This document shows positions 28,549 through 37,370 of a DNA stretch of 64,000 nt, one piece after another (within the stretch, counting starts at the first letter, position 1; every line of letters begins with the position of its first letter). Both the position numbers and the translations under genes were made by a program. This DNA comes from Dyella acidisoli. Its GTDB lineage: Bacteria; Pseudomonadota; Gammaproteobacteria; Xanthomonadales; Rhodanobacteraceae. Where the stretch lies: contig NZ_BSOB01000016.1 of assembly GCF_030160295.1 (NCBI RefSeq), positions 51,730-115,729 of the forward strand, written 5' to 3'. The notes under the pieces are model-generated. The model searched no databases, had not been told where the DNA came from, and saw only the letters and a list, made by a program, of their open reading frames with translations.

Positions 28549-30104
28549 ACGCGCAGCTGGCGGACAAAACAGCGGAACCGAACGCCGCGGCGGTATTGCG
28601 ACGCGCCGAATCGGCGCGCGTCTACGACGTGGCACAGCGCAGTGCACTGGAACATGCGCCGTTGTTGTCAGCACGCCTTGGTGCAGGTGTGTTGCTCAAG
28701 CGCGAAGACCAGCAGCCGGTGTTTTCATTCAAGCTTCGCGGCGCCTACAACCGCATGGCGAAGCTTGATGCAGCAGAACGCGCGCGCGGCGTCATTGCAG
28801 CCTCCGCCGGCAACCATGCGCAAGGCGTTGCACTCGCCGCTTCACGCTTGAAAATGCGTGCAACCATCGTGATGCCGGTGACGGCGCCGCAGGTGAAGGT
28901 CGATGCAGTGCGACGTTTTGGCGGTGCTTACACGGAGGTCGTGCTGCATGGCGACTCCTACAGCGACGCACAGACCGAAGCGCAACGCCTACGCGACGAA
29001 CGTGACGCCACCCTCGTGCATCCCTTCGATGACCTGGACGTGATCGCCGGCCAGGCGACCGTTGCGCTGGAACTGCTTGCGCAGCATCAAGGCCCCTTGC
29101 ACGCCATCTTCGTGCCGATCGGCGGCGGTGGCCTGGCGGCAGGTATCGCATCCGTCATCAAGGCATGTCGCCCCGAAATTCGCGTGATTGGCGTGCAAGC
29201 GCACGACGCCGATGCCATGGCACGCGCACTCGACGCGGGCGAACGCGTGGTGCTCGACGAAGTGGGCTTGTTCGCCGACGGTACCGCCGTGAAGCAAGTC
29301 GGATCGCTGACGTTCGCCCTATGCCGCCGCTACCTGGACGACGTACTGCGTGTGGATACAGACGCCATCTGTGCAGCCATTCGCGATATTTACCAGGATA
29401 CGCGCAGCATTCCCGAACCTTCCGGCGCGCTGGCGTTGGCGGGCCTCAAGCAATACGTAGCGAAGCACGGCGCGGGTGACGGTGCGGTGGTCGCGGTCGT
29501 GTCCGGCGCGAACATGAACTTCGACCGCCTGCGCTTCGTTGCCGAACGCGCCGAAGTCGGCGAGCAGCGCGAAGCGGTATTCGCAGTGACCATCCCCGAA
29601 CAACGCGGCAGCTTTCGTCGTTTCTGCAGTGCGCTGGGCCAGCATGCCATCACGGAATTCAACTATCGCATCGGCGATGCGCAAGCGGCACATATCTTCG
29701 TCGGCGTGCAAACCGCCAAACGCGGCGAACGCGAGGCGTTAGTCGAAGCGTTTCGCGCCAATGACTTCGGTGTACTCGATCTCACCGACGACGAACTGGC
29801 GAAGTTGCACCTGCGCCACATGATCGGCGGACGTTCTCCGCTGGCGCAAGACGAACGCCTCTATCGCTTCGACTTCCCCGAACGCCCCGGCGCACTGGCG
29901 CGCTTCCTGGATCGCATGCATCCGGACTGGAACATCAGCCTGTTCCACTATCGCAATCACGGCGCAGATTACGGGCGCATTCTGGTGGGCATCCAGGTTC
30001 CACCAAACGAACTTGCACTGCTGCAGGATTTCCTCGCCGCGCTTGGCTATCCGCACGTGGACGAAAGCGACAACCCGGCGTATCGCTTGTTGTTACGCGA
30101 GTAG
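28545..30104 (+). CDS. ilvA: Threonine ammonia-lyase (threonine deaminase), biosynthetic
   Basis: 519 residues, the length of biosynthetic IlvA with two C-terminal ACT-like regulatory domains. The catalytic half has the PLP lysine in FSFKLRGAYNRM (K63), the SAGNHAQGVALAA loop and the GGGGLAAGIA glycine loop that binds PLP phosphate. The regulatory repeats begin near residue 345 (EAVFAVTIPEQRGSFRRFC and LYRFDFPERPGALARF) and sense isoleucine. It makes 2-ketobutyrate from threonine. It is the last gene of the cluster and its 3' end overlaps the convergent VOC gene by 12 bases. Confidence 0.96.
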   Translation: MNAQLADKTAEPNAAAVLRRAESARVYDVAQRSALEHAPLLSARLGAGVLLKREDQQPVFSFKLRGAYNRMAKLDAAERARGVIAASAGNHAQGVALAASRLKMRATIVMPVTAPQVKVDAVRRFGGAYTEVVLHGDSYSDAQTEAQRLRDERDATLVHPFDDLDVIAGQATVALELLAQHQGPLHAIFVPIGGGGLAAGIASVIKACRPEIRVIGVQAHDADAMARALDAGERVVLDEVGLFADGTAVKQVGSLTFALCRRYLDDVLRVDTDAICAAIRDIYQDTRSIPEPSGALALAGLKQYVAKHGAGDGAVVAVVSGANMNFDRLRFVAERAEVGEQREAVFAVTIPEQRGSFRRFCSALGQHAITEFNYRIGDAQAAHIFVGVQTAKRGEREALVEAFRANDFGVLDLTDDELAKLHLRHMIGGRSPLAQDERLYRFDFPERPGALARFLDRMHPDWNISLFHYRNHGADYGRILVGIQVPPNELALLQDFLAALGYPHVDESDNPAYRLLLRE

Positions 30105-30479
30105 ACGACCGCGTAGCGACTCCTCGATGGAGTTGCCAGCGTCCAGTTCAAACACGTGGTTGTCGTAATCCATGAAGTAGAGCGCGGTGTCTTCACGCGC
30201 CATGAAATGTTCGACATCGAAGGTGGCCAGTTTGTCCGCATAGGTCCGCAGTTCGGGGCGACTCACTTCGAAGGCGATGTGATCGCCGTTGCGCGAGGGA
30301 GGTCCCTCGCCCTGCCGCAGCACGAACCAGACGCCGCCGAATTTCGCAAAGGTCTGCGGATGTCCTTCGTCATCGGGCTGGTCAGCAATCACTTGCGCGC
30401 CGAGCACGCCGGCGAATAGTTCGGCGGTGCGCGAAGGATCGCGCACGATAAGGGAGATATGTCCGATGAATGCACTCAT
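30093..30479 (-). CDS. VOC-superfamily protein, FosX-like
   Basis: 128 residues. MSAFIGHISLIVRDPSRTAELFAGVLGAQ and DHIAFEVSRPEL followed by ALYFMDYDNHVFELDAG match the fosfomycin-resistance-like (FosX/FosB) branch of the VOC family: the metal ligands should be His7, His in DHIAFEV and the Glu of FELDAG. The glutathione or water donor of FosX cannot be judged from this, and the true substrate may be different. It converges on ilvA, overlapping by 12 bases. Confidence 0.85.
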   Translation of the reverse strand: MSAFIGHISLIVRDPSRTAELFAGVLGAQVIADQPDDEGHPQTFAKFGGVWFVLRQGEGPPSRNGDHIAFEVSRPELRTYADKLATFDVEHFMAREDTALYFMDYDNHVFELDAGNSIEESLRGRLLA

Positions 30480-30600
30480 AAAAACTCCACCCCGACGATA
30501 TGGCCCTACCCCGGGCCATCTCTGGGCGCCAATGTACTACTGCTTCGATTAACGGCATAACGCTCGCTTTCCCGTAAACCGGGCACGCTACACTTGGGCC

Positions 30601-31623
30601 ATGGCACCGACTTCCCGCAAGCGCCCGCGGCGCACCTCTCCCGCCCCAGTTCCCCATCGCTCGCGTGCTGCCACACCCGGCCGGGTGCAGCCTGCGCGTC
30701 CAGCCGACAGCTCGACCCGTGCCGCACGCGTCCTCGACGTTCTGCTGCAGAAACTGCCCGAACAGTATCGTCAGAAAGCGCACGACATCCTGGTGCTCAC
30801 CCGCATGGATCGGCCCATCGGCGCCCTGCTTTTGCTGTGGCCGACCTGGTGGGCGCTATGGCTGGCCGCGGGTGATTTTCCCCCATGGAAGCCGTTGATC
30901 ATCTTTACCCTGGGCGTGTTTGCGATGCGCGCGGCAGGCTGTGCCATCAACGACTACGCCGATCGCAATCTCGATCCACAAGTGGCACGCACGGCTGGAC
31001 GTCCCATTGCTGCCGGCCGCATTACGCCACGCGAAGCCTTGATCGTATTCGCCGCGCTACTGGTGTTCGCCTTCCTGCTGGTGCTGCTCACCAATGCGCT
31101 GACCATCAAACTCTCTTTTATCGGCGCAGCGCTGGCTGCGCTCTATCCGTTCACTAAGCGCTACACCGACTTCCCACAGGTGGTGCTGGGCGCAGCATTC
31201 GGCTGGGCGATTCCGATGGCCTTCGCCGCCGTACTAAACACCGTGCCGCCCGTGGGCTGGCTGCTGTTTATTGCGAATATTCTGTGGTCGGTGATCTACG
31301 ACACCGAATATGCGATGGTCGATCGCGATGACGACATCAATGCGGGCGCACGCTCCACCGCCATCCTGTTCGGCGATGCGGATCTTCCCATCATCGGCGT
31401 ATTGATGGGCACGCTTGTGATTGCGCTGGTGATGATAGGCAATCGTGCGCACTTGGGTTGGCCGTATTGGGTGGCGATTGCCACAGTGGCCGGATTGTTC
31501 GGTTGGCAGCAATGGCTGATCCGCAACCGCGAACGCGAGGCTTGCCTGGCTGCGTTCCGGCACAACAATTGGGTGGGATTGGCGCTATGGATCGGTATCG
31601 TGCTTGCTTTGGCGATACGCTGA
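30601..31623 (+). CDS. ubiA: 4-Hydroxybenzoate octaprenyltransferase
   Basis: 340 residues. The prenyl-diphosphate Mg sites are NDYADRNLD and YDTEYAMVDRDDD, with about nine transmembrane helices between 75 and 335, including GWAIPMAFAAV and MDRPIGALLLLWPTWWALWL. It attaches the octaprenyl chain in ubiquinone synthesis at the inner membrane. The first 50 residues are Arg/Pro-rich and not found in typical UbiA, so the start may be later, for example at MDRPIGALLLL; no strong ribosome site decides it. Confidence 0.93.
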   Translation: MAPTSRKRPRRTSPAPVPHRSRAATPGRVQPARPADSSTRAARVLDVLLQKLPEQYRQKAHDILVLTRMDRPIGALLLLWPTWWALWLAAGDFPPWKPLIIFTLGVFAMRAAGCAINDYADRNLDPQVARTAGRPIAAGRITPREALIVFAALLVFAFLLVLLTNALTIKLSFIGAALAALYPFTKRYTDFPQVVLGAAFGWAIPMAFAAVLNTVPPVGWLLFIANILWSVIYDTEYAMVDRDDDINAGARSTAILFGDADLPIIGVLMGTLVIALVMIGNRAHLGWPYWVAIATVAGLFGWQQWLIRNREREACLAAFRHNNWVGLALWIGIVLALAIR

Positions 31624-31704
31624 TGCATAGGGCGGGGTGCAAACCCCAACATAGGGATGAATGCGTGCATGGCGAGGTTGGGGTTTGCACCCCAACCTAC
31701 ATCA
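31624..31704 (-). repeat. GATGTAGGTTGGGG-type inverted repeat, copy 2
   Basis: GGGGTGCAAACCCCAAC (31634-31650) and GTTGGGGTTTGCACCCC (31677-31693) are perfect 17-bp complements. Read on the minus strand it begins TGATGTAGGTTGGGGTG, like copy 1 at 16655. It separates the convergent ubiA and comF genes and its end overlaps the comF stop codon, so it probably terminates both. Confidence 0.8.
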
Positions 31705-32415
31705 GCGTCCTGGTATGGGGGCTCTCGCCAATGCCCAAACATCCACACGCGTCACGCCGGCTCGCTTCAAGACTTGCGCGCACTCTGCCAACGTGGTGCC
31801 TGTCGTAAAAACATCATCGAGCACGGCGATATGCGCCGGTAGTTTTTCGCGCTCGCGCAATGCAAATGCATTACGCAGGTTGCGGCGACGCTCCACTGCA
31901 TCGAGTCCCGTCTGTGCATCGGTATGCCGCACTCGCTGCAGCACATCGTGGCGGCATGGAATGTTCAACGCACGTACAAGCGGTCGCGCTAGTTCCAACG
32001 ACTGGTTGTAGCCGCGCTCGCGCAGGCGACGATGATGTAGCGGCACGGGAAGAATGAGTTGTGGCAAATCCGGAGGCCGCGGCTCGCGCTGCCACATCGT
32101 GGCAAGCACGCGTCCGGCGGCCAAGTCGCGGCTGAATTTGAAACGTGTTTCCAAGCGATCAAGCGGCCACGCGTAACGGAACGGCGCCCAGGCAGCATCC
32201 CACGGCGGCGCTTTGCGCTGACAACGGCCGCACAGCGATGTCGAGATCGGCAGTGGCAAGGCGCAGCGTTGGCAGCAATGCGTGTTGCGGGGTAACTCGG
32301 CTGCGCAGTCGGCGCATAAATCCATGCCGTTCGCGCCTGCATCGCCGCACAGAAGGCAACGCAATGGCAGCAGCCAGCGGTGCAGGTTGGAGAGCCAGCG
32401 GATGGGCGCATCCAT
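31702..32415 (-). CDS. comF: ComF-family phosphoribosyltransferase-like protein
   Basis: 237 residues. An N-terminal zinc-ribbon-like cysteine cluster (CLLCGDAGANGMDLCADCAAEL, CCQRC, CGRCQRK) precedes a type I PRTase fold with ERGYNQSLELARPL and the PRPP loop VLDDVFTTGTTLAEC. ComF/GntX proteins are required for natural DNA uptake in Haemophilus and related species, where they act in the cytoplasm on incoming single strands. The neighbours offer no further hint. The stop lies inside the repeat. Confidence 0.92.
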   Translation of the reverse strand: MDAPIRWLSNLHRWLLPLRCLLCGDAGANGMDLCADCAAELPRNTHCCQRCALPLPISTSLCGRCQRKAPPWDAAWAPFRYAWPLDRLETRFKFSRDLAAGRVLATMWQREPRPPDLPQLILPVPLHHRRLRERGYNQSLELARPLVRALNIPCRHDVLQRVRHTDAQTGLDAVERRRNLRNAFALREREKLPAHIAVLDDVFTTGTTLAECAQVLKRAGVTRVDVWALARAPIPGR

Positions 32416-32433
32416 GCGCTATATGAGGATGCG

Positions 32434-32640
32434 TCAGGTGTTGGGCTTGAACAACGCTGCGTCGAGGATCGACCAGAGGTGGATGATCCAACCCATCCAG
32501 AAGATCCACAGCACACCGGCCAGCACGAACATCAGCACCGCTTTTAGAAAGCGCCCCTGTACAAGCTGGCCCAGCCCCGGAATAAAAAGGCTGCATACGG
32601 CGGCGATGACGTTTCCGGCGCTGCCCTGACCTGCACTCAT
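32434..32640 (-). CDS. Small two-helix membrane protein
   Basis: 68 residues with two hydrophobic helices: NVIAAVCSLFIPGLGQLVQG and LKAVLMFVLAGVLWIFWMGW, then LWSILDAALF. The IPGLGQLVQGRFLKA pattern is typical of short integral membrane proteins of the TM2/YqaE-like size class. No function can be assigned. The longer frame upstream (to 32778) is not credible; the chosen ATG is followed directly by the helix region. It is read with comF in the same direction, 18 bases apart. Confidence 0.75.
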   Translation of the reverse strand: MSAGQGSAGNVIAAVCSLFIPGLGQLVQGRFLKAVLMFVLAGVLWIFWMGWIIHLWSILDAALFKPNT

Positions 32641-32889
32641 GGATCGACTCCTTCGATGGATGGTCCGCGGATGGTAAAGGCACTGCTGGCGTTCTGGAAA
32701 TTTTCGCGGATTCGCGCCCGCCCGCCGGCACCCAAATGCACCATCGCCAACTTTCAGCCGGATCAGCCCGGCCGGCACCAGCGCTTGAAATTCGTTGATA
32801 TGCGGCCTTTACACATAGATATATTGCGCGAAAATACGGGGCATCCAGACTGTCTCCAGTCGCATTGGGCGACCTTATGGAGACCCCTC

Positions 32890-33543
32890 ATGAACATCCG
32901 AAACGTCTTGTTCGTTATGGCTAGCACGACCCTGGCAACCGTTGGAATTGCGCAACCTGCCCCACCTGCGCATGAGATGGCGATGGCTACCCAGAGCGCT
33001 CCGGCCGCCGCGCCAAAGCTGCAAGCAGCCATGCGCGCGCTATGGCAAGGGCACGTAGTACACACGCGCGAATATGCCTTGGCCGTACACGCTCACAACA
33101 ACGCAAAAGCCAAGGCAGCAGCCGATGCGGTGGTCGCCAACGCCAAGCAAATCGCTGATGCGGTGGGTAGCTTCTACGGCAAAGCGGCGGGCGATCAGAC
33201 ACTGCAATTGCTCGCCGGCCATTGGGGCGGCGTCAAAGCACTCACCGACGCAAGCGCTGCCGGCGACACCGCTACCGAACAGAAGGCCATGGCCGATCTG
33301 AATACCAATGTCACTGCCATCGCGAAGTTCTTTTCCAGCGCCAACCCCAACCTGCCGGAAAGTGCATTGCAGAACCTCTTTGCTACTCACGTAGCTCATC
33401 ATGCTGCGCAAATACAGCAGATCATGAGCGGCGACACCAAGGGCGAACAAATCACCTGGACTGAGATGCAAACGCACATGAACACCATTGCGGATGCATT
33501 TGCCGGCGGTATCGCCAAGCAATTCCCCGACAAGGCGCATTAA
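32890..33543 (+). CDS. Secreted helical protein of unknown function
   Basis: 217 residues. A signal peptide (MNIRNVLFVMASTTLATVGIAQ) and a Pro/Ala linker precede a largely helical body with many histidines. The pattern ALWQGHVVHTREYALAV, IADAVGSFYGKAAGDQTLQLL, GHWGGVKAL and FFSSANPNLPESALQNLF resembles helical proteins in various bacteria with a conserved LWxxHxxxTR and FYG, without a known function; that comparison is from memory. GGAG is about 8 bases before the ATG. The next gene, an HTH regulator, starts 3 bases after the stop and probably belongs to the same transcript. Confidence 0.75.
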   Translation: MNIRNVLFVMASTTLATVGIAQPAPPAHEMAMATQSAPAAAPKLQAAMRALWQGHVVHTREYALAVHAHNNAKAKAAADAVVANAKQIADAVGSFYGKAAGDQTLQLLAGHWGGVKALTDASAAGDTATEQKAMADLNTNVTAIAKFFSSANPNLPESALQNLFATHVAHHAAQIQQIMSGDTKGEQITWTEMQTHMNTIADAFAGGIAKQFPDKAH

Positions 33544-33546
33544 ACG

Positions 33547-34209
33547 ATGACGGCGCTCAGGCAACTCGGAACCACGCAGCAGCGCCTGTTACGGCAACTG
33601 CTGATGGCGAACGATGGCGGTACGGTGGAGTCGTTGTGTGCACAGTTGCACATCAGCCATAACGCCGTGCGTCAGCACCTGAGCGCCTTGATCGCGCGCC
33701 ATTACGTAGAGCGTACGCAATCGAAGCCCAGCGGCGGGCGCCCTACGGCGTGCTATAGGCTTACTGAAGAAGGGCATGCGCTATTTCCACGCAACTACGC
33801 GACCATCGCCACTGCGTTACTAACGCAGTTGTATGAGCGACTTGGCGAATCTGCGATGGAAAGCACGCTGCGTGAACTCGGCTACGGCCTGGGCAGCCAC
33901 GAAGTAGCACCATCGCCTGACACGCCGTCCAAGGACGTAGTGCACGATCTCGCGCAGAAGCTCGACACGCTTGGTTACGAAGCGACGGCCACGCAACGTG
34001 ACGAGGAATGGCAGATCGAGGCTTTCAACTGCGTGTTCCACGCGCTGGCCAAGCAACACCCGCAAGTATGCAAATTCGATCTTGCTTATATGGAAGCTGC
34101 CAGCGGCCGGCGCGTTCACCATATGGAATGCATCGTCCGCGGCGGGCATGTGTGTCGCTTTCGGCTAGGGGTGCCGCTCCCCAAGAGTAAGGACGACGAC
34201 GAAGAGTGA
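33547..34209 (+). CDS. HTH regulator with C-terminal cysteine motif (SufR/DeoR-like)
   Basis: 220 residues. The N-terminal winged HTH is RLLRQLLMANDGGTVESLCAQL and SHNAVRQHLSALIARHYVE with GRPTACYRLTEEG. The C-terminal half holds four cysteines, C162-x12-C175-x19-C195-x7-C203, in FNCVF, QVCKF, MECIV and HVCRF. A C-terminal cysteine set with an N-terminal HTH is the layout of Fe-S sensing regulators such as SufR, though the exact spacing differs, so the cluster is an inference. It starts 3 bases after the secreted helical protein. Targets are unknown. Confidence 0.75.
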   Translation: MTALRQLGTTQQRLLRQLLMANDGGTVESLCAQLHISHNAVRQHLSALIARHYVERTQSKPSGGRPTACYRLTEEGHALFPRNYATIATALLTQLYERLGESAMESTLRELGYGLGSHEVAPSPDTPSKDVVHDLAQKLDTLGYEATATQRDEEWQIEAFNCVFHALAKQHPQVCKFDLAYMEAASGRRVHHMECIVRGGHVCRFRLGVPLPKSKDDDEE

Positions 34210-34269
34210 TGACGTAGGCCGCGAGCGTACCGTCCGACACCGTGGCCGGTGTCGATCCGCAACACCGTC

Positions 34270-34325
34270 CCGTCAACCATTCGCTCGCGAATCGAGTTGA
34301 CAGCCTATCAGGTGGCTCCCACACT
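34270..34325 (+). promoter_or_regulatory. Candidate BirA box overlapping the bioB promoter
   Basis: CCGTCAACC (34270-34278) and AGTTGACAG (34295-34303) form an imperfect inverted repeat spaced by 16 bases. The E. coli BirA operator is TTGTAAACC-N14/16-GGTTTACAA; each half here matches at about 6 of 9 positions. TTGACA at 34297-34302 is a perfect -35 box inside the right half, with a poor -10 (CACACT, 34320-34325) after 17 bases. Repression by biotinyl-BirA would fit, but the match is partial. Confidence 0.4.
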
Positions 34326-34351
34326 GTGCGCCGGTTTCCCGGAGCCCTCCC

Positions 34352-35395
34352 ATGACTGCAGCCGCTCTTCGCCACGACTGGAGCCGCGACGAAGTCGTCG
34401 CCCTGTTCGCCCTGCCCTTCAACGAGTTGCTGCATCGCGCGCATAGCGTGCATCGCGAGCACCACGACCCGAATGCGGTGCAGGTGTCGACCCTGCTGTC
34501 GATCAAGACCGGCGGCTGCCCGGAGGATTGCGGCTACTGTCCGCAGGCCGCGCGTTACCACACCGGCGTGAAGGCGGAAAAACTGATGTCCGTGGAAAGC
34601 GTGGTCGCTCGCGCGCAGGCCGCCAAGAATGCCGGCGCCAGTCGCTTCTGCATGGGCGCCGCTTGGCGCAGCCCGAAGGACCGCGACGTCGCCCAGGTAG
34701 CGGAAATCGTCTCGGCGGTGAAATCACTCGGTCTGGAGACTTGCGCAACACTCGGCATGCTCACCGGCGAACAGGCGCAGACGCTGAAGCAAGCCGGCCT
34801 CGACTACTACAACCACAACCTGGATACCGCGCCGGAGTTCTACGGCGAGGTCATCCACACGCGCCAATATCAAGATCGCCTGGATACGCTGGAACACGTG
34901 CGCCAGGTGGGCCTGAAAACCTGCTGCGGCGGCATCGTCGGTATGGGTGAGAAGCGCGAGCAGCGGGCGGGCCTGCTACAGACGCTGGCCAACCTGCCCG
35001 AACATCCGCAATCGGTGCCGATCAATCAGTTGGTGCAGGTGGAAGGCACGCCGCTGCACGGTACCGAGGCGCTCGACCCGTTCGAATTTGTTCGCACGAT
35101 TGCGGTTGCGCGCATTCTGATGCCTGCATCGATGGTGCGCCTGTCCGCCGGCCGTCAGCAGATGGACGACGCGGTACAGGCGCTGTGCTTCTTTGCCGGC
35201 GCCAATTCGATCTTCTACGGCGAAAAGCTGCTGACCACTGGGAACCCGGACGTGGAGCACGATCGCGCGCTGTTCCGCCGTCTCGATCTGCATGCACTGG
35301 AAGTGACGGAAGACACCGACACTGTGCACGCGGACATTCTCGAAACGGAAGCGAGCGGCTGCGGACAGGGCTGTGGCTGCAGTGCTGCGGCCTGA
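34352..35395 (+). CDS. bioB: Biotin synthase
   Basis: 347 residues. The radical-SAM motif CPEDCGYC places the [4Fe-4S] ligands at C56, C60 and C63. [51 protein letters not shown] and the C-terminal [28 protein letters not shown] with Arg for the [2Fe-2S] cluster are as in the family. It inserts sulfur into dethiobiotin. The Cys-rich tail GCGQGCGC is typical. It overlaps the bioF start by 23 bases. Confidence 0.97.
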   Translation: MTAAALRHDWSRDEVVALFALPFNELLHRAHSVHREHHDPNAVQVSTLLSIKTGGCPEDCGYCPQAARYHTGVKAEKLMSVESVVARAQAAKNAGASRFCMGAAWRSPKDRDVAQVAEIVSAVKSLGLETCATLGMLTGEQAQTLKQAGLDYYNHNLDTAPEFYGEVIHTRQYQDRLDTLEHVRQVGLKTCCGGIVGMGEKREQRAGLLQTLANLPEHPQSVPINQLVQVEGTPLHGTEALDPFEFVRTIAVARILMPASMVRLSAGRQQMDDAVQALCFFAGANSIFYGEKLLTTGNPDVEHDRALFRRLDLHALEVTEDTDTVHADILETEASGCGQGCGCSAAA

Positions 35396-36566
35396 TCTGC
35401 TCGAGCGTTTGGCCGTCCAAACGACCGAACGCGCGCAGGCGCAACTGCAACGCCGCCTGCGCACCATTAGCCGAGTCGAAGGGCCTTTCGTAGAAAGTAG
35501 TGGGCAACGCTTGCTGGCTTTCTGCACCAACGATTACCTGGGCCTGGCCCAGGATTCCCGCCTGATTGCTGCCTGGAAGCAGGCCGCTAACGAGAGCGGC
35601 GTAGGTAGCGGCTCCGCACATCTCATCTGCGGCCATCGGCGTGAGCATGCTGAACTCGAAGAAGCCTTGGCCGCGTGGACCGGTCGCGAACGCGCCCTGC
35701 TGTTTTCTACAGGCTACATGGCCAACCTCGGCGTGATGCAAGCGCTGCTAAAGCATGGCGAGCTGTGCGTGCAGGACAAGCTCAATCACGCCTGCCTGCT
35801 CGACGGCGCGCAACTGGCTGGTGCAACGTTGAGGCGTTATCCGCATGCCGATGTCGACGCTGCCGCACGCCAACTGCACAGTGATACCGAGGCTTGCGCC
35901 TTACTTGCCACGGACGGCGTATTCAGCATGGATGGTGATATCGCACCGCTGCGTGAACTCGCCGCGCTATGCACGCGCGAAGGCGCAACGCTTATGGTCG
36001 ATGATGCACACGGTTTAGGCGTGATCGGCGACGATGGTGCCGGCAGCGTTGCGGAAGCGGGCCTGCGCGAGCGCGATGTACCGGTGTTGATGGCGACGCT
36101 GGGCAAGGCGCTTGGATGCAGCGGCGCGTTTGTCGCCGGCTCGGCCGCTTTGATCGATGGCCTGATTCAATTCGCGCGCACGTACATCTACACCACCGCC
36201 ATGCCACCCGCATTGGCAGCAGCGACACGTTGCGCCGTCACCCTTGCACGCACAGAAAGCTGGCGCCGTGAAAAGCTCAATTCGCTGATCCACCGTTTTC
36301 GCCGTGGTGCAGAGCAACTAGGTCTTCCATTGATGCCTTCGCGCACGGCGATCCAGCCGCTGCTCCTCGGCGATGCTCAGCGCGCCCTGGAAGCGTCGTG
36401 GGCTTTGGAAGCAAAGGGACTGCTGGTGGTGGCCATTCGCCTACCCACCGTGCCGCAAGGGCAGGCGCGCCTGCGCATCACGCTGACGGCCGCGCATGAG
36501 GAAACACATGTGGACCAGCTGCTGGAGGCTCTGGCATCCCTGCGGCTGGCGGACGCCTCGGTATAA
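35373..36566 (+). CDS. bioF: 8-Amino-7-oxononanoate synthase
   Basis: 397 residues. The PLP lysine is K245 in [11 protein letters not shown], with the [12 protein letters not shown] start motif, [15 protein letters not shown] substrate loop, [13 protein letters not shown] and [11 protein letters not shown] binding PLP. It joins pimeloyl-ACP and alanine in biotin synthesis. The GTG at 35373 lies inside the bioB frame; a second GTG at 35382 is possible. It is 27 bases from trhO. Confidence 0.97.
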   Translation: MAAVLRPDLLERLAVQTTERAQAQLQRRLRTISRVEGPFVESSGQRLLAFCTNDYLGLAQDSRLIAAWKQAANESGVGSGSAHLICGHRREHAELEEALAAWTGRERALLFSTGYMANLGVMQALLKHGELCVQDKLNHACLLDGAQLAGATLRRYPHADVDAAARQLHSDTEACALLATDGVFSMDGDIAPLRELAALCTREGATLMVDDAHGLGVIGDDGAGSVAEAGLRERDVPVLMATLGKALGCSGAFVAGSAALIDGLIQFARTYIYTTAMPPALAAATRCAVTLARTESWRREKLNSLIHRFRRGAEQLGLPLMPSRTAIQPLLLGDAQRALEASWALEAKGLLVVAIRLPTVPQGQARLRITLTAAHEETHVDQLLEALASLRLADASV

Positions 36567-36593
36567 TTACGCTTCGTACGCCCATTCTTTGCT

Positions 36594-37370
36594 ATGTCGA
36601 TCCTGAATATCTCCGCCTACCGCTTCGTCAGCCTGGACGATCTGCCGGCGCTGCGCGAGCGCATGCTGGCGCAATGTCATGCGCTTGCGCTGAAAGGCAC
36701 GATTCTGCTGGCGCCGGAAGGCATCAATCTTTTTCTGGCCGCGCCGCGCGAAGCCATCGACGCCTTCATGGAATGGTTGCGTAGCGACACACGCTTTGCT
36801 GGCATGCAGGCGAAGGAGTCGCTTTCCGACGACGTGCCGTTCAAACGCATGCGCGTGCGTCTGAAGAAAGAGATCATCACGCTGCGTCATCCGACGATTC
36901 GCCCCGAAGGCGGTCGCGCGCCGGCGGTGGATGCCGCCACCCTCAAGCGCTGGCTGGACCAGGGACACGATGACGAAGGGCGGGACGTCGTGTTGCTGGA
37001 TACGCGCAATACCTACGAAACCGATGTGGGCATGTTTCCGCAAGCTGTGGACTATCGCATTGCGAGTTTTACCGAACTGCCATCCGTCGTAGCGACCGAC
37101 CGCTCCCGCTATGCAGAAAAGACTATCGTGTCGTACTGCACGGGCGGTATTCGCTGCGAAAAGTTTGCGCTATACATGCAGGACATCGGCATGGAACGCG
37201 TATTTCAGCTGGAAGGCGGCATTCTTAAGTACTTCGAAGAAGTGGGCGGCGCGCACTGGCAGGGCGACTGCTTTGTGTTTGACGAGCGCGGTGCCGTGGA
37301 TCCCGCGCTGAGCCCAGCCCCCTCACCTCAATCCTCTCCCCAAAGTGGAGAGGAAGACATCTGCGCATGA
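36594..37370 (+). CDS. trhO: tRNA uridine 5-oxyacetate/hydroxylation rhodanese TrhO
   Basis: 258 residues. The YceA/UPF0176 family: N-terminal domain [18 protein letters not shown] with [15 protein letters not shown], then a rhodanese domain with [17 protein letters not shown] and the active-site loop [13 protein letters not shown] (C182). TrhO hydroxylates U34 of some tRNAs using prephenate-linked chemistry. The last 17 or so residues ([17 protein letters not shown]) are encoded by a palindromic repeat, so this tail is not ancestral. It overlaps bioH by 4 bases; its presence inside a biotin operon is unusual. Confidence 0.94.
   Translation: MSILNISAYRFVSLDDLPALRERMLAQCHALALKGTILLAPEGINLFLAAPREAIDAFMEWLRSDTRFAGMQAKESLSDDVPFKRMRVRLKKEIITLRHPTIRPEGGRAPAVDAATLKRWLDQGHDDEGRDVVLLDTRNTYETDVGMFPQAVDYRIASFTELPSVVATDRSRYAEKTIVSYCTGGIRCEKFALYMQDIGMERVFQLEGGILKYFEEVGGAHWQGDCFVFDERGAVDPALSPAPSPQSSPQSGEEDICA
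37318..37355. repeat. Palindromic repeat, GGGGAGAGGG subtype (copy H), within trhO
   Basis: CCCCCTCACCTCAATCCTCT then CCCCAAAGTGGAGAGGAAG, nearly identical to copy G. It lies inside the 3' end of the trhO frame and just before bioH. Confidence 0.8.
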
